Assembly (NCBI RefSeq): GCF_964355755.1
Contig: NC_092670.1
Coordinates: forward strand, 20,211,201 to 20,275,200
Direction of reading: 5' to 3'
DNA length: 64,000 nucleotides
Origin: Antedon mediterranea
Lineage: Eukaryota > Echinodermata > Crinoidea > Comatulida > Antedonidae
Shown: positions 32,731 to 44,700 of the stretch, one piece after another
Position numbering within the stretch: position 1 is the stretch's first letter
How the letters are laid out: each line of letters opens with the position of its first letter
The notes under the pieces: generated by a model
Database searches by the model: none
The model's input: the letters and a program-made list of their open reading frames with translations, nothing else
Told to the model about the DNA's origin: nothing
Position numbers and translations under genes: made by a program

Positions 32731-32904
32731 AGCGTGGTTCCCACTAGCGACGCAACGCAAGGACGTAACGCAAGTGAATTGACCAATCACAAGCGATGGC
32801 TTATTCGATTGTGATTGCTAACTGTCTATAACTTCGCTTGTCATTGGTTAAAACGCTTGCGTTGCGTTTACGTCCTTGCGTTACCTTCTAGTGGGAACCA
32901 AGCT
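32731..32904. repeat. MITE family B, intact copy (174 bp)
   Basis: AGCGTGGTTCCCACTAGCG ... CTAGTGGGAACCAAGCT with TAA directly repeated at 32728-32730 and 32905-32907. It is the cleanest single example in the window, in the MKK4-BUD31 interval. Confidence 0.88.
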
Positions 32905-33423
32905 TAACTCAATGCTTAATTTACACTCCAGTAAATTTTAAGTGATTATCGGCACGGTCTACCGTCATGTGTACAATTTATTGTTTCTATTAGCTTGGCT
33001 GTGCATCTATATTGGTATATGAAAGCATTTATCTTTGATAAACATTTACACTCAAGGCCATGTTGTGAAGTAACATTTTATTAATATAATTTTTTAACCA
33101 AAATTCTAATCATTTATACATTGATGAAACCATTCATGATCACAGTTCATACAACCACAGAGAAGTATTATATTACAAACGTCTTACAATCCTAATTATT
33201 TTACAAAGTTCTGTGGTTATATTATGGTTTGCGTTTTTTTTTCAGTACTGCTATCATGGTCTTGCTTACAATGTACAGCACTTTGTGGTTTTTACGAAAG
33301 ATGTTGAAAAAGATACTACATCAAACTGCCAGTTTTACTGCAGTAAATTACAGTACACATGGTTTATTGTGCTTATTACTGTAATTTCCTGATAGTTCTA
33401 CAGTCCTAGATTTGTAGGAACTT

Positions 33424-34425
33424 TTAGCCAGAACAACCCCTGCATCCGCAATGAACACACTCTACAACTTTTCCCTGAAAAATAAAAATACAATATTGTT
33501 TACTTTCCTTTGATATTGATGAATGAACTTCACCAAAAATAGCGACAAATATATTGCCATATTAAATTGGTCCTTTAATTTGATAAAACATGCAATTAAT
33601 AGTTGTATTTCTGTACCTCTTCAAGTTTTGCCTTAGGTACCCTACAAATGCAGTTAGTTCCAAAGTTGGTATCCCTGGCTTGTATACAGCGTAAACAGCA
33701 CAAGCTCTCATAGCCTTGCTTCTTCCATTTTGCAATCAGGTTCTTGTCTGCATATCCTTCTTTAATACAATAATCATACAATTCTGAAATGAATATAATG
33801 GTTTATTATTAATAATAATAATATATTTTGCTACATTGTTTATAATATAAACATTTGATTGAAGCAAATTCATGGAGTTTGTGCAATAAAAAATTATAGA
33901 CAAGATTAGAGGCAGGGGTTTGAAAAACGTCATTTTTGGTATTTATAATTTAGCAAAGATCAATACGCAGACGTAGGATATGATGTGTGTGGCATTTTTT
34001 TAACTAACTTAGTACTTACCCCTAGTAATTGCTTTCCGTTTGTAGAATAGATCAAATATGTACCGGGACTTTTGATGGTGAATTTTAAATATTGGCCAGA
34101 GAGCCTCAACCTTCCTCTTGCCTTCATGTGGCTCTGTTTCAGCTGAAATAAAGAAATACATGACTGATTATTAGAGAGGCAGAAGAAACCTACGCTAGGC
34201 CTAACCCATTCAAGACACACGCATGATGACCATCGGCCGATACTCTCCAACTGGCTGTCGAGAAAGTGAAATTACACGCTTGCATGACCTAATTCTAGGC
34301 CTAGCTTATCTAATCTAAAATCTCGGCTTACCTTCTCTCATTTTCTGATCCAATTCATCTAACGTTGGTTCAATCAATTCCCATCCTTCTGGAGTTTTCT
34401 TCCTTGATTTTCTAACCTTTGGCAT
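33424..34425 (-). CDS. BUD31: BUD31 pre-mRNA splicing factor (G10 family)
   Basis: Four exons on the - strand: 34425-34332, 34142-34020, 33783-33617, 33474-33424, totalling 435 nt (144 aa), the same length as the vertebrate protein. BUD31 is a core spliceosome-associated nuclear protein. Seen: start [27 protein letters not shown], then [53 protein letters not shown], then [30 protein letters not shown] and terminal [14 protein letters not shown]. The cysteine array forms the zinc clusters of the family. All junctions are GT-AG with consistent phases. It is transcribed away from the aquaporin, 906 bp head to head, so a shared promoter region is possible but unproven. Confidence 0.97.
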
Positions 34426-35331
34426 CTTAGAATTCGTTTTTTTAATACAAATAACAACTTCACTTACTTGCGTTTATGGAACGCATCAATTGTTTTATTT
34501 GTGAAGTGCGCCCTCAATATTTAGAAAACTTTATTTGCATGTTGATTATTTTAATCATTAAAATGATGATTAGACTGGATTTCTACGTTGTTCAATAAAT
34601 TCCTCTATGGTTGTAGTACGTACGTTGTAATGGATTGTATGTCTATTTAATTACAGTATTACCATGGAGGAATTATTTATAATCTAAGTACACTATCTTT
34701 GATAGTTACCAATGTTTTTTGTTACTGGTATGAATATGATGTTCAATCAACGGGGTCCATCTAATAATATAAAGATCAACAATCTATGTATCTTATGTTT
34801 TTACTTCTACTAGGCCTAGATAGACTTACACTATAAGTTTATAACATATTTTTATACACATCTAGTTTTAAACTATTCGCCCCACCATACCCCAACATAA
34901 TATTAACGAATAAATTCATAATATTGTTAATATTCATTCATTTAAATTGACCGACACTATATCAGCTGCGTACAAAGGTTTAATATAAGAGAGTAATGCT
35001 TGTGGTATGCTTGGTTAATATGTCACCAGAGTAAATACAACTTTAAATGCACGAATAATAATTGTTCGGCCAAAGTCCATCGAGTTAAACTCAAAAACAG
35101 TACGATGAGTAAACAATACCACTGATTATAGATAAACATCAGATTCTTGATTGGTCATAGTTTGTTTGTTTAAATATCAAACGTTTTTTTCTCTACAACC
35201 AACCTCACCCCGAATTGGCGGTTATTCTCGCATAGGTGCTAATTCATATCGTCTACTGGCTTAAATTCACCATAAGTTTGGAGAAACACGTAGTCTTCTA
35301 GTAAGAACCAAAACTAAACGAAGACTTCAAA
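34426..35331. promoter_or_regulatory. Divergent BUD31-aquaporin intergenic region
   Basis: 906 bp between the two start codons, which point away from each other. It must carry the promoters of both genes. I see no confident TATA box or initiator; AT-rich sequence with an ATTGGT at about 35149. The inference is positional only. Confidence 0.4.
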
Positions 35332-37926
35332 ATGAGTCGAAGCTTGGAAAAGATCAACTATGAGGATACGGAAGTTGAGAGAGGAGAAGAAGCGGCGGTA
35401 TTTGAGGAATACGTGCAGTCTGTTTTTGCAGAGTTTGGCGGAACTCTTCTGTACACTTTTATTGCCTGTTTAGCCGTAACTACTGAGAATCTCGTAGCGA
35501 TTGCCTTTGCGGAAGGTCTCACCATCGCCGTCCTCTGCTCTGCCTTCTTGCGGATCAGGTACATCAAATAAACTATTTTATACAGTGGGTAGGCCTAATT
35601 CAAAGGAGCATGAAATATCATTAATTTAAAATATGTCCCATACAGCAGAGGCCTAATTACCAAGTTAGTTGGTTAATAATGGTTTCTATTTAGAATCACT
35701 TTCCCCCTTTCATTTTATAAGTATTTTTTTTAATGAATATAATATAAGGTCTAACAGGACAATAGTTGTTCTCTTCTGGTTTTATTTAGGATTTTATTTG
35801 TAACTCATGAGTTTGTATTTATCTTAACTGTATTAAATATGTGTCGTACAACGAATCTGGAATCTGGAAGTAGGCCTAATAAAATTTCTTTTTTTTTAGT
35901 GGTGGTCATTTCAACCCAGCCTTGACGTTCGCTGTCTGCATATCAGGTGGTCTGAATCCTGTCCTTGCTGCTATTTATTTCATTGTCCAGCTTATTGCTG
36001 CCATGATTGGTGCTGCGTTTGTTAAGGTAAGAGCAATATTAGTGTGGACAGACAGACCAACTAAAGAACTTAAAACGTAATCATCCTCATGATGCTTGGT
36101 TCCCTCTAGAGACGCAAAAACACAACGACGTAACGCAACGTAAGGGATTTGACCAATCACAAGCGATGAATGTATTCAACTGACGCTTGTCATTGGTCAA
36201 CTCGTTTTACGTTGCGTCTACGTCCTTGCGTTGCGTCCTAGTGGGAACCATGCTAGAGAGACGAATAGTTACACATCTCTTAAATATTACTGGTTGTGAA
36301 GATGCAAAGCATCGGAGATGTTTGCATAATAATTACGATGGCGCAATTATACGAATAATCGAAAACGTTGAGAGTAACTTAAGTTGTTCTCGGTTGATTA
36401 AAAAAAAATTCATCAATATTTGTTTAAATTTAAATTAACTTTTTATCTGAAATAACATTTTTTAATTTGCGTCCTAGTGGGAACCATGCTTGAGAGACGA
36501 ATAGTTACACATCTCTTAAATATTACTGGTTGTGAAGATGCAAAGCATCGGAGATGTTTGCATAATAATTACGATGGCGCAATTATATACGAATAATCGA
36601 AAATGTTGAGAGTAACTTAAGTTGTTCTCGGTTGATTAAAAAAAAATTCATCAATATTTGTTTAAATTTAAATTAACTTTTTATCTGAAATAAAATTTTT
36701 TAATTTCAGGCTGTCGTATTAAGAATTTCTTACGATGATATTGACGGAGGGGTGAACAAGCTTCGAGGAAGCATTCCCTACGATCCTTATGATCTAGAAC
36801 ACGAACTTGACGTGACTGGAGGTACGGCCGTCGTTACTGAAATTCTTGTCTGTATCATGATATTCTCAGCATACATGAATGCAAATGTTGACCACAAGAG
36901 CAAACAGATTTCAGGACCATTAGCTTATGGATTTTCAATTACTGCAGGAATTCTTTCTTGGTAAGTATAAGAAGACGTTTGTTTGTTTGACTTGTACTGT
37001 CGTTACGTCATCAGACAAAAAAAATGTTTTTGATTCTATATGTACGAAAAACAAATTATAAAAACTATAAGAAACGTTTCTTTGATTATGTCCCATCCAA
37101 TTACATGTTCCCATTAATTTAGTATACCTTCTCCACTGTAGGCCCTTTTATTAAAAAAAAAAACGATTTATAAATGGCCTAATTCTACACTTATTCGTGT
37201 GTTCTTTAATTAGAGAGGTCTGTTTGTTAAATCAAAATTATTTTAGTTGGTATAGCTTTCATTGTACTAGTCACCGCGAGTTACAAAGGAGCCGTTATGT
37301 TTACATACTTTCATATGACTCAGGAGTGTAAACAATTCCATAGTTGAACATTGTCAATTGTCTAGATATGATAGTAACCAAACACAGGCTATTGTATTTT
37401 GTTTTTTTAATAACAACCCAAACAAACATAATAGTGACTCATAACCTTTGACATGTTATATTTACTACTTTCATTTTCAATGTTTGTCGATTTTTCTCAT
37501 AATTCTTCATTATTTTATTTTCTTTGAATAGTTAGGCATATTATAATTTCTCTTTTTTAGTTTCTTTGTATCTGGTGCATCCTTCAACCCAGCTCGTTCC
37601 TTTGGTGCCGCCGTCTGCTCCGGGTACTGGAACGAACACTACATCTACTGGGCTGGACCTTTTGCTGGTGCCATATTTTCTGGTCTTTTCTACAGGTAAG
37701 TTTATGTAATTTTCAATTCATCATCATCAACATTGGGCAGGCCTACAATAGAGATCTATAATAGTGTTAAACAACATGTTTTTAAAGTAGTAGGCCTAGT
37801 GTGGATTAGCTTTTCATGCAGCAAGCTATGCAATATAATAACCATTCAAATGTGATTATATTTAATGTTTTATTTTGTAGGCTCATACTTGGTGACAGCA
37901 AAAGGCGATTGGTTGCTCGCGACTGA
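35332..37926 (+). CDS. AQP8-like aquaporin
   Basis: Five exons: 35332-35558, 35900-36026, 36710-36960, 37561-37695, 37881-37926, totalling 786 nt (261 aa), the family's normal size. A membrane water/solute channel with six helices. Seen: the N-terminal cytoplasmic acidic stretch, TM1 from about FAEFGGTLLYTFI, first NPA in GGHFNPALTFA (81-83), second NPA in GASFNPARSFGAAV (211-213) with the following Arg of the selectivity filter, and a C-terminal GDSKRRLVARD close to the AQP8 end. GGHFNPA, the GLNPVLA stretch, and ISGPLAYGFSI fit the AQP8 group better than AQP1 or aquaglyceroporins. AQP8 relatives can pass ammonia or peroxide as well as water; the substrate here is not deducible. AATAAA at 38087 is the likely poly(A) signal. 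Confidence 0.93.
36092..36253. repeat. MITE family B copy in aquaporin intron 2
   Basis: ATGCTTGGTTCCCTCTAGAG to CCTAGTGGGAACCATGCT. Its right end is also the left edge of a downstream tandem duplication (36233 onward), so a second right-end fragment occurs at 36469-36490. Confidence 0.8.
36233..36709. repeat. Tandem duplication of about 237 bp ending at the aquaporin exon-3 splice acceptor
   Basis: Copy 1 is 36233-36468 and copy 2 is 36469-36709. Both begin GCGTCCTAGTGGGAACCATG (the right end of MITE B) and run through GATGCAAAGCATCGGAGATG to TTTTTAATTT. Copy 2 ends ...AATTTCAG at exon 3, whereas copy 1 ends ...AATTTG fused to the start of copy 2. The two differ at only a few positions, so the event is recent. 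Confidence 0.88.
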
Positions 37927-39163
37927 ATTTCTCAACAAAGCTGATGACCTCTTCTGTCCATCCATCAATGTCAACTGTTTCTACTGTAGTTTTAGACTGT
38001 AGGACGTACATTATTATTTGTTTACTGCAGTATAATATGAATGTATTTTTAATTTAATTAAACAGAATATTTACTGCGCAGTATGAAATAAAATTACTGC
38101 AGCAATAGAGGAACATTTTGACATAGTCTAGTTAGGTACATATTCTCCCCACGTATCTGCGTGTGCTGTATTATAAATCTCAAATTTTCTTATTGTAATT
38201 AAATATAATTCAATTTTAATAACTAAAATAGTTTACTTAAATTTTGTTTTAAATTTGTTTTGGGTCAGGGGAACTTTAAAAGCTTGATATATAAGAATAG
38301 ACCACACTATTAATAGAAACAAACGTTGTCGTGATTGAGTATGGAATCTACGGCCCTAGTAAAAGTTATTAGATAAACCATATTAATGATTATAGTTATT
38401 AAATTATTCCCAATTTTTGCAACACTGATAAATACTTGGACTAGAAAAAAAATATTTTGTGTGGGTTTTTTAAAAGTTTTCATTTGTATTAGTTCAATTT
38501 GCCACAGCTCATTGTTAGTTTAGTCATTTATTTTATACTGTATCTTGGTTGTTTCTTTTGTGATTAAATAACGAATCGAACCCTGCTGTTTTCTATTTGT
38601 TTATTTTAATTAGGATTTTCCTTTAGTAGGCCTATAGTAACTGAAAAACTTAAACTCGTCTAGCCCGTCTTTTAAAAAACAATACAGATGCCGAATTGAG
38701 TAGATTTGCACCGGGAAGGCAGAAATCATGAATAATTCATTACCATAATTATTTTCTATTTAGTATTATAAAGAATTGCAAGATAGCTGACTTCCTGAAT
38801 ATACTAATTTAGTTTAAACTAAACTAAACCTAACCACGGAGGTATAGGCCTACCTAACCCTCTAAATAATCTTTCTCAACTATTAACAAAAAATATGTTC
38901 TTGAAAGACCTGGAACCGAGGGCTCCAGTGTAATAGGTTAAAGCCTCTATAATGTTCGATTATGTCATAATTATTTTAATGAATTATTGATTGATGATTT
39001 CTGCCTCAATCTCATAGAAAAAAAAAATAATGGCACGTACCACTCTGGGGAAGCAGCAAAGAGAAGAAGAAACGTTGGTGGCGCTAACCAAAACATGTCG
39101 TTCAGCTGAAACTGAGTTTTTTATTTATCACAATTTGCTAGAAATTAACTATATTATCGGGTT
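37927..39163. other. Aquaporin 3' UTR and INTS1 upstream flank
   Basis: Holds the aquaporin poly(A) signal at 38087 and AT-rich sequence. No other gene is visible. An ATG-led ORF at 39030 would run into the proposed INTS1 first exon in a frame that does not match exon 2, so it is not used. Confidence 0.5.
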
Positions 39164-41726
39164 ATGGAGTGGAAGGGAGGTAGAAAGCCAGCACGAGGGA
39201 GGGGTAAGCTAAATATCTGGCATGTTTATTTAACCTGGTGATGAATTATAAACTCTTCTTTCACCCGCTTTGTGTAGGCCTCGAGTGACAAGGTTTACTA
39301 ACGCCGATCGTGTGGGGCACAATGATGCCTGGTGGGCTGGCGGTAGTGTTGCGACAGAGGCCTAGCAATATGCAGAACCCAAGCCTGTGTAAAACTACTA
39401 ATAAAAATATACTTTTTTAGCAAACAAATGTATTTTCTAGTAACACTAAAGGAGCTAAATAAAAATATGTTTATGATATAATATTTAATTGATAATTAAA
39501 TTAAAATCATATATAATATTAATTTGAATTATTAATATTATTTATTAATGAGATTATTTACCTAGTACCACTAGACTAGGCCCTAGTTTAATTTTAATTA
39601 AAATCTCCCAAATTTGCCACTTTCTGTTTATGAGCTCGTACCCAAATAACCATATCATTATCAATCAATGACAAAATCATAATATACAGTATTAACTATT
39701 ACAATTGTAAAAAAAATGTAAAAGAAATTTTGTATACACTGTTTATCATATGTATGACTAAGTAAATGTTAAATTGTACACACATTCCAAAAGAAGGCAT
39801 TGCTAGGATTACCATGGTACACTCTGGGTAATGTATTGTTAAGATATATTATGCCAATCTCTATCTCTTTCCAAGACAGGATATATATGACATGACATGC
39901 CTATCATCAATTACACAATTATTAGTAATTTCAGTGTTTTCAATGATACTTTTTACTTTTTCTTGTAGTTCACCATCCGAAAGATGTGATTGCTCTAGGT
40001 GCAAAAAGTTCTGATTCCAAGCCTTCTTCGTCAAGACCCTCGATTCATGACCGCAAACGAGAAGCAGGATCAAGCTTACCACCATTCGATGCGAAGCGCA
40101 AATTGCTAGGCCCTTCAACGTTAACTCCTCTAGGCAGAGGATTTGAAAAGTCTGCATCTCCTAGTGCTTCGACTACTACCACACATGGTGATTCTATTGC
40201 TATAGAAGGTAACTGTCAATGGGCCTAAAATTTAACCAAGGCAATCTGACAACAAGATGCTAAGCTTTGGAGATCAAAATGGTTTATCTGTGGTGCGACA
40301 CAATCAGTTCCACGTGCCCTAACTGATTTTCGATTGGCCAATTGGCTTTCTCAAATGTTTAGACATTGCTCTGTGGAGAATATGTTCAGTACACAGCACA
40401 GTACTGTTGGTATTTGTCGCAGCCAGACATGAAGATCAAAGGAATGTTGCGACTTCCTGGCTTCACAAGGCGAGCTCAGCATCCTGTTGGTTGTTGATTC
40501 CCTTGATTTAACCAAGCAGTGTGCTTTCCTCAGAACTAGTATTTAACTATTTTAAAACATTTTATTTCAGTGCAGCCTAGGGAGCTTGTTGATAAAGTAA
40601 TTGAAGCCGATACTAATGAAGAGGATGACCATGTGGATGCCTTGATGTGTGGAGCTGTAAAGACTCTGCGACAGAATCGAGCCAAGCCTGACTCCACGCT
40701 TTACTTAGCCATGATGTACCTAGCAAAATCAAAACCTCACATATTTTTGTCGAAGGTTGTAATGGAGGTGCGGTATAGTGTATTAGTTTTTCTATTTTTT
40801 CCATTTTCCTAATTCATACCAGCTATGAAAATCCCAATGCCCTATGTCTTGTTTATACTAGATCATACCTCTCCAGAATCTAGGCGAACCAACTAATACA
40901 TTTTCTACTTTATTTTCTCAGTCTATATGCAGTTTGTTAAAGCGTGATATTGGGCTTAGCTTCAAGAGTAAGGGTAATCCACTAGTGTCTGTCCTTGCCT
41001 GTAATTTGCTCATGACTGCATTTGCTGAGGAAGATAACTGGCCTGAAGATTTTGTGAAAGTAAGTACCCACGCTTTTTAGTGACACTGAAGCTATAGAGC
41101 ATATACAATTTAGTAGCTCCTTGCTGAAACTTACTGAAGCATCATATTGTGTTCAATACTGTTATTTTATTATCATATCTCAAGACCACTAGAGTATACC
41201 ATTACCAAGAGAAAAATAAAGTATGAAAGCACTCAGAGTATTTAGTGAAATACTTGGCAAAATGTTGCCACATGTTAATCGGTCCATGTTAAAAGAATAC
41301 AGATTTTTTTTTATTTTGTGAAGTTATCAATGAATCAATTTTCTTGAATTTCAATATGGATGTTCTGTAATTGAATACCTATTTACAACAAAATATTCAG
41401 AATGATAACTCGAAATAGTTAGAAACACACAAACAAAGCAATTACTGTAACAGAGTTCAAGTTGATACAGTATACCCAATTCTCAAAAGTTATACACTTC
41501 AGCGGAAAGCAGAGAAACTCTAAACTGTATATAAATACTTTTCTATGTTAATATTGGTAGGTATATATTGAAGACAGCCTTGGAGAAAGAGTTTGGGTTG
41601 ATCAACCAAAATGTAAGGAGTTTATAACAAATGTATTGACGGCTTTTGGGACGAGATTGCCTCCCCAAAGCATAGATCTATTTTCAACCAGACTGATTAG
41701 TGGTTCTCCTGATGTAACTGCATCTA
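39164..41726 (+). CDS. INTS1: INTS1 N-terminal exons 1-5
   Basis: Exon 2 carries DVIALGAKSSDSKPSSSRPS and a basic, Ser/Pro-rich disordered stretch, as in vertebrate INTS1 (DFIALGSK). Exons 3-5 carry LMCGAVKTLRQNRAKPDSTL, YLAMMYLAKSKPHIF, NPLVSVLACNLLMTAFAEED and VYIEDSLGERVWVDQPKCKE. The first exon is inferred: ATG 39164 gives MEWKGGRKPARGRG, basic like other INTS1 N-termini, and ends in the phase exon 2 requires. ATG 39030 ends in the wrong phase. Exon 1 has no homology support beyond this. Confidence 0.85.
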
Positions 41727-44700
41727 GTAAGTAATACGATTTTACAAACTCCTTAATTAAAAATTCTGATTACAGATCTTTAATTAAAGTGGAGCCCCTC
41801 AATTTGTACACCCTATTATTAAAGATTGGTTCCCACTACGATACAACGCAAGACGCATTTTGAATTTTAATTTTTAATCACTTGTGATAATCAAATCACT
41901 TTATGTTGTGCTTATGGCCTTGCGCTGGGAACCACGCTTAAGGGAACACTTCCTTGTGAAACAAACAAGGGGAGATACAGGTTTTAATAGCCATCCCTTA
42001 TTAAGTGGACACTCCTATTACGGGGCGAATGAGTGGTTGAGCGGTTAAGATAGTGGGACCGTAAATTACGTATCTATAACATCGGCAATTGTTCAAGGCT
42101 GACTCACTCCATGGTTCTAGTGGTAGAACAAGTCTTAAGGACTATAAACCGTAGATCCAGTGTACATATCTAGCTCATGTGTTTGTTTGTTTGTTTGTTT
42201 TCATTTCTTGCTCATATAAAAATAACAGTTGTACAGAAATATACATCAAAAGTCGCAGACTTAAAAAACAACAAATTCAAAACAAAGAAAAGAAACAAGC
42301 AAATTCAGTCCAAAGACAATAAAAAAACGAGTAGTGCTTATTAGACAAGTAGTGCTTATTAGACAAGTAGTGCTTATTAGACAAGTAGTGCTTATTAGAC
42401 AAGTAGTGCTTATTAGACAAGTAGTCCTTATTAGACAAGTAGTGCTTATTAGACAAGTAGTCCTTATAGTAGTCCTTATTAGACAAGTAGTGCTTATTAG
42501 ACAAGTAGTCCTTATTAGACAAGTAGTGCTTATTAGACAAGTAGTGCTTATTAGACAAGTAGTGCTTATTAGACAAGTAGTGCTTATTAGACAAGTAGTG
42601 CTTATTAGACAAGTAGTGCTTATTAGACAAGTAGTCCTTATTAGACAAGTAGTCCTTATAGTAGTCCTTATTAGACAAGTAGTGCTTATTAGACAAGTAG
42701 TGCTTATTAGACAAGTAGTGCTTCTTAGACAAGTAGTGCTTATTAGACAAGTAGTCCTTATTAGACAAGTAGTGCTTATTAGACAAGTAGTCCTTATAGT
42801 AGTCCTTATTAGACAAGTAGTGCTTATTAGACAAGTAGTGCTTATTAGACAAGTAGTGCTTATTAGACAAGTAGTGCTTATTAGACAAGTAGTGCTTATT
42901 AGACAAGTAGTGCTTATTAGACCAGTAGTCCTTATTAGACCAGTAGTCCTTATTAGACAAGTAGTGCTTATTAGACAAGTAGTGCTTATTAGACAAGTAG
43001 TGCTTATTAGACAAGTAGTGCTTATTAGACAAGTAGTCCTTATTAGACCAGTAGTCCTTATTAGACAAGTAGTGCTTATTAGACAAGTAGTGCTTATTAG
43101 ACAAGTAGTGCTTATTAGACAAGTAGTGCTTATTAGACAAGTAGTGCTTATTAGACAAGTAGTGCTTATTAGACAAGTAGTCCTTATTAGACAAGTAGTG
43201 CTTATTAGACAAGTAGTGCTTATTAGACAAGTAGTGCTTATTAGACAAGTAGTGCTTATTAGACAAGTAGTGCTTATTAGACAAGTAGTCCTTATTAGAC
43301 AAGTAGTGCTTATTAGACAAGTAGTGCTTATTAGACAAGTAGTGCTTATTAGACAAGTAGTCCTTATTAGACAAGTAGTGCTTATTAGACAAGTAGTCCT
43401 TATTAGACAAGTAGTGCTTATTAGACAAGTAGTGCTTATTAGACAAGTAGTCCTTATTAGACAAGTAGTGCTTATTAGACAAGTAGTGCTTATTAGACAA
43501 GTAGTCCTTATTAGACAAGTAGTGCTTATTAGACAAGTAGTCCTTATTAGACAAGTAGTGCTTATTAGACAAGTAGTGCTTATTAGACAAGTAGTGCTTA
43601 TTAGACAAGTAGTGCTTATTAGACAAGTAGTCCTTATTAGACAAGTAGTGCTTATTAGACAAGTAGTGCTTATTAGACAAGTAGTCCTTATTAGACAAGT
43701 AGTGCTTATTAGACAAGTAGTCCTTATTAGACAAGTAGTGCTTATTAGACAAGTAGTGCTTATTAGACAAGTAGTCCTTATTAGACAAGTAGTGCTTATT
43801 AGACAAGTAGTGCTTATTAGACAAGTAGTCCTTATTAGACAAGTAGTGCTTATTAGACAAGTAGTCCTTATTAGACAAGTAGTGCTTATTAGACAAGTAG
43901 TGCTTATTAGACAAGTAGTGCTTATTAGACAAGTAGTGCTTATTAGACAAGTAGTGCTTATTAGACAAGTAGTCCTTATTAGACAAGTAGTGCTTATTAG
44001 ACAAGTAGTCCTTATTAGACAAGTAGTGCTTATTAGACAAGTAGTGCTTATTAGACAAGTAGTGCCTCTTAGACAAGTAGTGCTTATTAGACAAGTAGTG
44101 CTTATTAGACAAGTAGTGCTTATTAGACAAGTAGTCCTTATTAGACAAGTAGTGCTTATTAGACAAGTAGTGCTTATTAGACAAGTAGTGCTTATTAGAC
44201 AAGTAGTCCTTATTAGACAAGTAGTGCTTATTAGACAAGTAGTCCTTATTAGACAAGTAGTGCTTATTAGACAAGTAGTGCTTATTAGACAAGTAGTGCT
44301 TATTAGACAAGTAGTCCTTATTAGACAAGTAGTGCTTATTAGACAAGTAGTGCTTATTAGACAAGTAGTGCTTATTAGACAAGTAGTCCTTATAGTAGTG
44401 CTTATTAGACAAGTAGTGCTTATTAGACAAGTAGTCCTTATAGTAGTGCTTATTAGACAAGTAGTGCTTATTAGACAAGTAGTCCTTATAGTAGTGCTTA
44501 TTAGACAAGTAGTGCTTATTAGACAAGTAGTCCTTATAGTAGTGCTTATTAGACAAGTAGTGCTTATTAGACAAGTAGTCCTTATTAGACAAGTAGTCCT
44601 TATAGTAGTGCTTATTAGACAAGTAGTGCTTATTAGACAAGTAGTGCTTATTAGACAAGTAGTGCTTATTAGACAAGTAGTGCGTTATCATATAACTGAC

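Larger units (their letters stand above)
30649..33423. other. MKK4 3' UTR or downstream flank, then MKK4-BUD31 interval
   Basis: No ORF of substance. It holds MITE A copy 8 and an intact MITE B (32731-32904). AATAAA at 32467 could end MKK4. On the other strand, TTTATT at about 33077 could be the BUD31 poly(A) signal. Confidence 0.55.

Noticed and set aside
39030-39212. ATG at 39030 as the INTS1 start
   Set aside because: Its frame reaches the 39203/39204 donor in phase 0, while exon 2 needs phase 1. ATG 39164 fits instead.
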